Assembly: GCF_000718515.1 (NCBI RefSeq)
Contig: NZ_JNZS01000047.1
Span: 1 to 16,893, forward strand
Direction: 5' to 3'
DNA: 16,893 bases
Source of the DNA: Micromonospora parva
Lineage (GTDB): Bacteria; Actinomycetota; Actinomycetes; Mycobacteriales; Micromonosporaceae
The notes below the pieces were generated by a model that saw only the letters and a list, made by a program, of their open reading frames with translations, was not told the DNA's origin and did no database searches. Position 1 is the stretch's first letter, and each line of letters opens with the position of its first letter. Positions 12,800 to 16,893 of this stretch are shown piece by piece. Position numbers and translations under genes: made by a program.

Positions 12800-12805
12800 T
12801 ACGCT
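12800..12805 (+). promoter_or_regulatory. Putative -10 box, leaderless start of the anchored protein gene
   Basis: TACGCT ends six bases before the ATG at 12812, and no ribosome-binding site separates them. Confidence 0.5.
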
Positions 12806-12811
12806 GCTCCT

Positions 12812-13291
12812 ATGACCGCACCCGCCCCGCCACCCGGTCCCGGCGTGGCTCCGCCGTTCGCCGCGCCCCCCACCGAGGGCCGCCGGACCCGGCTCTGGAT
12901 CGGCCTCGGCGTCGGCGCGCTCGCCGTGGCGCTCTGCTGCGGCGGGGGTGGCACCGCCGTCGTCGGCCTGGCCGTCAGCGGAGTCCAGGCGATCCGGGAA
13001 CAGGGCCGCACCGTGACCGGCGACTACTACCAGGCGCTGGTCGAGCGGGACTATGGGCGGGCGTACGACCAGCTCTGCGACGACGCGCAGCGGCGTGAGT
13101 CCCGGCCGGAGTTCGAGCGGCGCGCCGCCGCCGAGCCGCAGGTGACCGCGTTCCGGGTGGGTGAGGTCGACACCACCTACCTGACCGTGCCGGTCGACGT
13201 GACCCTTGCCGGCGGCGATCGGGAGCGGCAACAGGTCAGCCTCGGCCAGGACGGGCAGACCGGCGGCGTGGAGGTCTGCGAGGTCAGCTGA
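12812..13291 (+). CDS. Membrane-anchored protein with small extracytoplasmic domain
   Basis: The 159-residue protein has a Pro/Ala-rich cytosolic N-terminus (about 1-24) and one transmembrane helix, [16 protein letters not shown], running on through a Gly-rich stretch to about residue 58. The external domain (from about 60) contains [20 protein letters not shown] followed by alternating strands. That part resembles the DUF4878/NTF2-like domains common in actinobacterial surface proteins, but this is fold-level reasoning, not a firm match. It has no lipobox and no obvious catalytic residues. It appears to have its own leaderless promoter and lies 116 nt before glyS. Function unknown. Confidence 0.75.
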   Translation: MTAPAPPPGPGVAPPFAAPPTEGRRTRLWIGLGVGALAVALCCGGGGTAVVGLAVSGVQAIREQGRTVTGDYYQALVERDYGRAYDQLCDDAQRRESRPEFERRAAAEPQVTAFRVGEVDTTYLTVPVDVTLAGGDRERQQVSLGQDGQTGGVEVCEVS

Positions 13292-13302
13292 CCCGTCCCC
13301 GG

Positions 13303-13308
13303 TATTCT
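13303..13308 (+). promoter_or_regulatory. Candidate -10 box for glyS
   Basis: TATTCT is the best TANNNT match in the 116-nt gap before glyS; TACCGT at 13335-13340 is an alternative. Neither has a clear -35. No T-box leader is visible. Confidence 0.3.
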
Positions 13309-13407
13309 GCTGGGGCTCGGGGGGTCGATCGTCGTACCGTGGTCCCCGAACCGACCGTTCCATCCACATCTCGCCCCCGCCGACCGCCAGCCGGCGTAGG
13401 AGGAAAC

Positions 13408-14787
13408 ATGCCAGCCGACCGTATCGACGCCGTCGTCAGCCTCGCCAAGCGCCGAGGCTTCGTCTTCCCCTCCAGTGAGATCTACGGGGGCACCCGATCG
13501 GCGTGGGACTACGGTCCGCTCGGCGTGGAGCTCAAGGAGAACGTCCGCCGGCAGTGGTGGAAGACCATGGTCCAGCAGCGCGACGACGTCGTCGGCCTGG
13601 ACTCCGCCGTGATCCTGGCCCGGAAGGTGTGGGAGGCGTCCGGCCACATCGCCGAGTTCGTCGACCCGCTCACCGAGTGCCAGTTCTGTCACAAGCGGTT
13701 CCGCGCGGACCACCTTGAGGAGGCGTACGCCGAGAAGCACGGCAAGCCGCTCACCTCCCTGTCGGAGCTGAACTGCCCCAACTGCGGCAACAAGGGCACC
13801 TTCACCGAGCCGAAGATGTTCAACGGCCTGATGAAGACCTACCTGGGCCCGGTGGAGAGCGACGAAGGGCTGCACTACCTGCGCCCGGAGACCGCACAGG
13901 GCATCTTCGTCAACTACAAGAACGTCGAGACGGTCGCCCGCAAGAAGCCGCCGTTCGGCATCGCGCAGACCGGCAAGTCGTTCCGCAACGAGATCACCCC
14001 GGGCAACTTCATCTTCCGGACCCGCGAGTTCGAGCAGATGGAGATGGAATTCTTCGTCGAGCCGGGCACCGACGAGCAGTGGCACGAGTACTGGCTCCAG
14101 GAGCGCTGGAACTGGTACCTCGACCTGGGCCTCTCGGCGGACAACCTGCGCCTGTACGAGCACCCCAAGGAGAAGCTGTCGCACTACTCGAAGCGGACTG
14201 TGGATATTGAGTACCGCTTCCAGTTCGGCGGCACCGAGTTCGCCGAGCTGGAGGGTGTCGCCAACCGCACCGACTTCGACCTCTCCACGCACAGCAAGCA
14301 CTCCGGCGTCGACCTGTCGTACTTCGACCAGAGCAAGAGCGAGCGGTGGATGCCGTACGTCATCGAGCCGGCCGCCGGTCTGACCCGGGCGGTGCTCGCC
14401 TTCCTGCTGGAGGCGTACGACGAGGACGAGGCGCCGAACACCAAGGGCGGCGTGGACAAGCGCACCGTGATGCGGTTCGACCCGAGGCTCGCCCCGGTCA
14501 AGGTGGCGGTGCTGCCGCTGTCCCGCAACGAGGCGCTGTCGCCCAAGGCGAAGGACCTCGCCACGCTGCTGCGCAAGCGCTGGGTGGTGGAGTTCGACGA
14601 CTCGCAGGCGATCGGCCGCCGCTACCGCCGGCAGGACGAGATCGGCACCCCGTTCTGCGTCACCGTCGACTTCGACACCCTGGACGACAACGCCGTGACG
14701 GTGCGCAACCGGGACACCATGGCCCAGGAGCGGGTCTCCCTGGACCAGGTCGAGCGCTACCTGATCGAGCGACTCCCGGGCTGCTGA
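13408..14787 (+). CDS. glyS: Glycyl-tRNA synthetase, single-chain dimeric type
   Basis: The 459-residue class II synthetase attaches glycine to tRNA-Gly. Near the N-terminus [20 protein letters not shown] (about 24-43) is the motif-1 region. Motif 2 is [20 protein letters not shown] and motif 3 [18 protein letters not shown]. The C-terminal anticodon-binding domain runs from [20 protein letters not shown], with [20 protein letters not shown]. An insertion carries a CxxC pair at Cys91/Cys94 and another at Cys123/Cys126, a probable zinc ribbon. Length matches the bacterial homodimeric (eukaryote-like) enzyme rather than the alpha2-beta2 form. The ATG has the strong site TAGGAGGAA (13397-13405); an open extension to 13339 is Pro/Arg-rich and not expected. 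A long stem at 14798-14840 follows. Confidence 0.95.
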   Translation: MPADRIDAVVSLAKRRGFVFPSSEIYGGTRSAWDYGPLGVELKENVRRQWWKTMVQQRDDVVGLDSAVILARKVWEASGHIAEFVDPLTECQFCHKRFRADHLEEAYAEKHGKPLTSLSELNCPNCGNKGTFTEPKMFNGLMKTYLGPVESDEGLHYLRPETAQGIFVNYKNVETVARKKPPFGIAQTGKSFRNEITPGNFIFRTREFEQMEMEFFVEPGTDEQWHEYWLQERWNWYLDLGLSADNLRLYEHPKEKLSHYSKRTVDIEYRFQFGGTEFAELEGVANRTDFDLSTHSKHSGVDLSYFDQSKSERWMPYVIEPAAGLTRAVLAFLLEAYDEDEAPNTKGGVDKRTVMRFDPRLAPVKVAVLPLSRNEALSPKAKDLATLLRKRWVVEFDDSQAIGRRYRRQDEIGTPFCVTVDFDTLDDNAVTVRNRDTMAQERVSLDQVERYLIERLPGC

Positions 14788-14797
14788 GACTCCGCCC

Positions 14798-14840
14798 ACG
14801 GGGCCTCGGCCGACGCGATCAGCGCCGGTCGGGGCCCCGT
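14798..14840 (+). terminator. Putative glyS terminator abutting the dus promoter
   Basis: ACGGGGCC (14798-14805) pairs perfectly with GGCCCCGT (14833-14840). The stem continues inward to 14812/14826, giving 15 pairs with two G-T wobbles and a 13-nt loop. It begins 10 nt after the glyS stop, and its last base is the first base of the dus -10 box. No T-run. Confidence 0.55.
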
Positions 14841-14845
14841 ACACT
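14840..14845 (+). promoter_or_regulatory. Putative -10 box, leaderless start of dus
   Basis: TACACT fits TANNNT and ends six bases before the GTG at 14852. No ribosome site lies between, so dus is probably translated from a leaderless mRNA. Confidence 0.55.
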
Positions 14846-14851
14846 TGTGCG

Positions 14852-16024
14852 GTGACTGCCTCGACCGTGCCGGCGCTGCGCCCGCTGACTCTCGGCCAGC
14901 ACCAGGTGTGGCCGCCTGTCGTGCTCGCGCCGATGGCCGGGATCACCAACGTCGGGTTCCGCCAGCTCTGCCGTGAGCAGGGCGGCGGCATCTACGTCTG
15001 CGAGATGATCACCACTCGGGCGCTGGTCGAGCGCAACCCGAAGACGCTGCGCATGATCGCGTTCGGCGACGACGAGAAGCCCCGCAGCCTCCAGCTCTAC
15101 GGCACCGACCCGGAGATCACCGCCGCCGCCGTGCGGATCGTCGTCGAGCGCAACCTGGCCGATCACATCGACCTCAACTTCGGCTGCCCCGTACCCAAGG
15201 TCACCCGGCGTGGCGGCGGCGCGGCGCTGCCGTGGCGGCGCCGGCTTTTCGCGCGGCTGGTGCGGGCCGCGGTGGCTGCCGCGGCGCCGTCCGGGGTGCC
15301 CGTCACGGTCAAGATGCGCAAGGGCATCGACGACGACCACCTGACGTACGTCGAAGCCGGGCTCGCCGCCCAGGACGCCGGCGTGGCCGCGGTGGCCCTG
15401 CACGGGCGAACGGCCTCGCAGCGCTACTCCGGCACCGCCGACTGGGACGCGATCGCCACCCTCAAGCAGGCCCTCGACGTGCCGGTGCTCGGCAACGGCG
15501 ACATCTGGGAGGCCGACGACGCGCTGCGGATGGTGGCCCACACCGGCGTCGACGGCGTGGTCGTCGGGCGCGGCTGCCTGGGCCGGCCGTGGCTCTTCGC
15601 CGACCTGGAAGCCGCCTTCAACGGTCGGCCGGAGCGGCGGCTGCCCACCCTCGGCGAGGTGGCGGTGACCATGCGGCGGCACGCCGAACTGCTGGTTGAC
15701 CAGTTCAGCGCCGGCGCGCGCAACCCGGCCCGAGGCGAACGCGACGGCTGCACCGACTTCCGCAAGCACGTCGCCTGGTATCTCAAGGGCTTTCCGGTCG
15801 GCGGCGAGCTGCGCCGCTCCCTGGCGATGATCGAAAGCCTGGCCCAGCTCGACGACCTGCTCGGCAAGCTCGACCCGGCGGAGCCGTTCCCGGTGACCGC
15901 CCTCGGGCAGCCGCGCGGGCGCACCAACTCGCCGGGCAAGGTCGCCCTGCCAGACGGTTGGCTGGCCAGCCGGGACGACGACACCGTCCCCGAGGGCGCC
16001 GAGATGGACGACTCCGGCGGCTGA
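14852..16024 (+). CDS. dus: tRNA-dihydrouridine synthase (DusB-like)
   Basis: The 390-residue FMN-dependent enzyme reduces specific uridines in tRNA to dihydrouridine using NADPH. The FMN and substrate motifs of the TIM barrel are in order: LAPMAGITNVGFRQL (about 25-39), LNFGCPVPKVTRRGGG with catalytic Cys112, VTVKMRKGID, ALHGRTASQRYSGTADWDAI, VLGNGDIWEADDAL and VVVGRGCLGRPWLF. The helical C-terminal tRNA-binding domain contains FRKHVAWYLKGFPVG. The tail ends in an acidic Asp/Glu-rich stretch typical of actinobacterial homologues. The GTG start is the first codon after the -10 box, so no leader is expected. It directly follows glyS, putting two tRNA-related genes together. Confidence 0.93.
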   Translation: MTASTVPALRPLTLGQHQVWPPVVLAPMAGITNVGFRQLCREQGGGIYVCEMITTRALVERNPKTLRMIAFGDDEKPRSLQLYGTDPEITAAAVRIVVERNLADHIDLNFGCPVPKVTRRGGGAALPWRRRLFARLVRAAVAAAAPSGVPVTVKMRKGIDDDHLTYVEAGLAAQDAGVAAVALHGRTASQRYSGTADWDAIATLKQALDVPVLGNGDIWEADDALRMVAHTGVDGVVVGRGCLGRPWLFADLEAAFNGRPERRLPTLGEVAVTMRRHAELLVDQFSAGARNPARGERDGCTDFRKHVAWYLKGFPVGGELRRSLAMIESLAQLDDLLGKLDPAEPFPVTALGQPRGRTNSPGKVALPDGWLASRDDDTVPEGAEMDDSGG

Positions 16025-16036
16025 ACCCTCGGTCCG

Positions 16037-16052
16037 CGACGGGTCGCCGTCG
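16037..16052 (+). terminator. Weak terminator candidate after dus
   Basis: CGACGG (16037-16042) and CCGTCG (16047-16052) form a 6-bp stem with a 4-nt loop 12 nt past the dus stop. Support is mainly positional; the 47-bp repeats that follow also hold strong stems. Confidence 0.3.
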
Positions 16053-16055
16053 GCG

Positions 16056-16196
16056 GGCGCGTCTCTGCCGGGGCGCGCGACCAGGTCGCGCCGGGCGCAG
16101 GGGGCGCGTCTCTGCCGGGGCGCGCGACCAGGTCGCGCCGGGCGCAGGGGGCGCGTCTCTGCCGGGGCGCGCAACCAGGTCGCGCCGGGCGCAGGG
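16056..16196. repeat. Three tandem copies of a 47-bp repeat
   Basis: Copies at 16056-16102, 16103-16149 and 16150-16196 follow each other without spacers and are almost identical; a G-to-A change in copy 3 (GCGCGCAACC for GCGCGCGACC) is the clearest difference. Each unit centres on GCGCGACC-A-GGTCGCGC, a palindrome with a single central base, which the copy 3 change partly breaks. A 47-bp unit is not a multiple of three, so a repeated peptide is not being encoded. No spacers means this is not a CRISPR array. Confidence 0.9.
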
Positions 16197-16244
16197 GGTC
16201 GGACATAGGTGTACGGCAGGCTGTAGAGCTGATGTCGTAAACGA

Positions 16245-16276
16245 GTCATGACCTCAGCTCGTCATGACCTCAGCTC
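16245..16276. repeat. 16-bp tandem duplication next to the left inverted repeat
   Basis: GTCATGACCTCAGCTC occurs at 16245-16260 and again at 16261-16276 without change. Its last 11 bases, GACCTCAGCTC, are a one-mismatch reverse complement of the element end GAGCTGATGTC (16226-16236), so the left end can also fold on itself. Confidence 0.85.
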
Positions 16277-16365
16277 GGAGTGCGCTGCTCGGCGCTGCCG
16301 CCGAACTTCTACGGCCACCAATACCCCGTCGTTGCCTGCGGGCGGGGTTGCCTGCGCGTCGCGTC

Positions 16366-16587
16366 GCGTTGCCCCGGCAAGGCGTTGCCCCGGCAAGGCG
16401 TTGCCTGGGTGCGGGGTTGCCTGCGCGTCGCGTTGCCTGCGCGTCGCGTTGCCTGCGTGCGGCGTTACCCCGCTCGGCGTTGCCCCGGCAAGGCGTCGCC
16501 TGGGTGCGGGGTTGCCTGCGCGTCGCGTTGCCTGCGCGTCGCGTTGCCTGCGTGCGGCGTTACCCCGCTCGGCGTTGCCCCGGCAAG
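16366..16587. repeat. Minisatellite of 16-bp units with a 95-bp higher-order repeat
   Basis: Fourteen consecutive units fill 16366-16587 exactly, twelve of 16 bp and two of 15 bp. Units are variants of GCGTTGCC followed by eight variable bases such as CCGGCAAG, TGCGCGTC, TGCGTGCG or TGGGTGCG. A block of six units (95 bp) is duplicated: 16382-16492 repeats from 16477 with one T-to-C change (16402 versus 16497). More degenerate units flank the array, back to about 16330 and forward to about 16617. Frames through it are low-complexity on both strands. Confidence 0.9.
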
Positions 16588-16756
16588 TTGCCCTCGCGCG
16601 GTGTTGCCCTCGCGCGGCCCTTGCAGCAGGACCAAGTGCTGCCACCGCAATGCCCTGGATGCCGTCGCGACGCTGATTCGTCTACGACATCAGCTCCAAA
16701 GGATCCGTGACCCCAACCAAGGGGCTCGCCCCGGGCGCTCGTTGCCATGATGCGCG

Positions 16757-16814
16757 CAACTTCCAGGATGTTGGTGTCTCCTGCGTGTCTGAGGCAGCAA
16801 CATCCTGGAAGTTG
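16757..16814. repeat. Perfect 17-bp inverted repeat (intergenic hairpin)
   Basis: Arm 16757-16773 is the exact reverse complement of arm 16798-16814, with a 24-nt loop. The sequence after the right arm reads GTTGTGAGGATCTTG, nearly the same as the flank of the hairpin at 153-212 (GTTGTGCGGATCTTG). The arms of the two elements differ, yet each is internally perfect. Confidence 0.85.
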
Positions 16815-16824
16815 TGAGGATCTT

Positions 16825-16866
16825 GGGCGCGGGGCGCGGGGCGCGGGGCGCGGGGCGCGGGGCGCG
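16825..16866. repeat. Six perfect copies of the heptamer GGGCGCG
   Basis: The heptamer runs without interruption for 42 bases directly after the hairpin and its GGATCTTG flank. A simple-sequence run of this purity is prone to slippage and to assembly error. No gene is visible around it. Confidence 0.9.
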
Positions 16867-16893
16867 GCCTGGACATGCTGAAGGGCCGGGCCC

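Larger units (their letters stand above)
16226..16696. mobile_element. 471-bp element bounded by 23-bp inverted repeats
   Basis: Bases 16226-16248 (starting GAGCTGATGTCGTAAACGAG) and 16674-16696 (ending ACGACATCAGCTC) are reverse complements at 21 of 23 positions. Between them lie a 16-bp tandem duplication and a 16-bp-unit minisatellite. No convincing gene is inside: the open frames are low-complexity and translate the repeats. The structure resembles a non-autonomous, MITE-like element. I see no clear target-site duplication, so mobility is unproven; a dispersed repeat with paired ends is an alternative. Confidence 0.45.

Noticed and set aside
13292..13407. T-box leader before glyS
   Set aside because: No T-box core sequence or specifier stem is visible in the 116-nt gap.
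13177..14991. Minus-strand open frame of about 600 codons opposite glyS
   Set aside because: It is a typical high-GC antisense frame with no domain; glyS on the plus strand carries all class II motifs.
16056..16196. CRISPR array
   Set aside because: The 47-bp copies abut without unique spacers and no cas-like gene is present.
14819..16249. Minus-strand open frame opposite dus
   Set aside because: It is a shadow frame of dus plus repeat translation; no recognisable protein features.
16248..16750. Several short open frames in the minisatellite on both strands
   Set aside because: All are low-complexity translations of the 16-bp repeat (ACASRCLRVALP- or ARRQRDAQAT-like) with no start signals.
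16697..16756. tRNA-like or small-RNA stem in CCCCAACCAAGGGG...
   Set aside because: Only short GC stems form; there is no cloverleaf, anticodon arm or T-loop.

Overview
The window is very GC-rich, uses GTG/TTG starts and ATGA/GTGA overlaps, and reads as chromosomal DNA of an actinomycete. My best guess is the Micromonosporaceae (a Micromonospora- or Salinispora-like organism). That guess rests on general gene style and remembered neighbourhoods, not on a search.

Layout. (1) 1-286: non-coding DNA with two hairpin repeats and a terminator-like stem. (2) 287-3414, minus strand: a thiamine-pyrophosphate-riboswitch-controlled ykoE-ykoD-ykoC operon, an ECF-type importer for the thiamine precursor hydroxymethylpyrimidine or thiamine. 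The leader carries an aptamer and a terminator-like hairpin, and a 23-bp perfect hairpin lies between ykoE and ykoD. (3) 3489-7827, plus strand: an epoxide-hydrolase-like alpha/beta hydrolase, a UPF0309 SIS-domain protein, a DUF6328 membrane protein and a 665-residue acyl-CoA dehydrogenase. (4) 7903-8688, minus strand: a 55-residue two-helix membrane protein and a 202-residue membrane protein. (5) 8798-12141, minus strand: a compact zinc-homeostasis block, znuA-znuC-znuB followed by an SmtB-type ArsR sensor and the Fur-family zinc sensor Zur, with one clear Zur box upstream of znuA. (6) 12159-16024: a small membrane protein (minus), then on the plus strand an ABM-fold protein, a membrane-anchored protein, glycyl-tRNA synthetase with a CxxC...CxxC zinc ribbon, and a tRNA-dihydrouridine synthase. 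(7) 16025-16893: a gene-free block of stacked repeats.

How the genes work together. Zur should shut off znuACB when zinc is plentiful. SmtB should repress its own operon with zur when zinc is scarce, as the smtB-zur pair does in Mycobacterium tuberculosis, where glyS is also the neighbour. Here the uptake operon sits immediately upstream of the two sensors on the same strand, so read-through could couple uptake to sensor supply. The thiamine operon is closed by TPP binding.

The least ordinary material is non-coding: a set of near-perfect intergenic hairpins, a 47-bp triple tandem repeat, and a 471-bp element bounded by 23-bp inverted repeats that holds a 16-bp-unit minisatellite with a 95-bp higher-order period. 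I also see a recurring promoter layout, a TANNNT -10 box ending 6-7 nt before the start codon, which predicts many leaderless mRNAs. I found no convincing new protein system, no CRISPR array, no tRNA or rRNA gene and no intact transposase.
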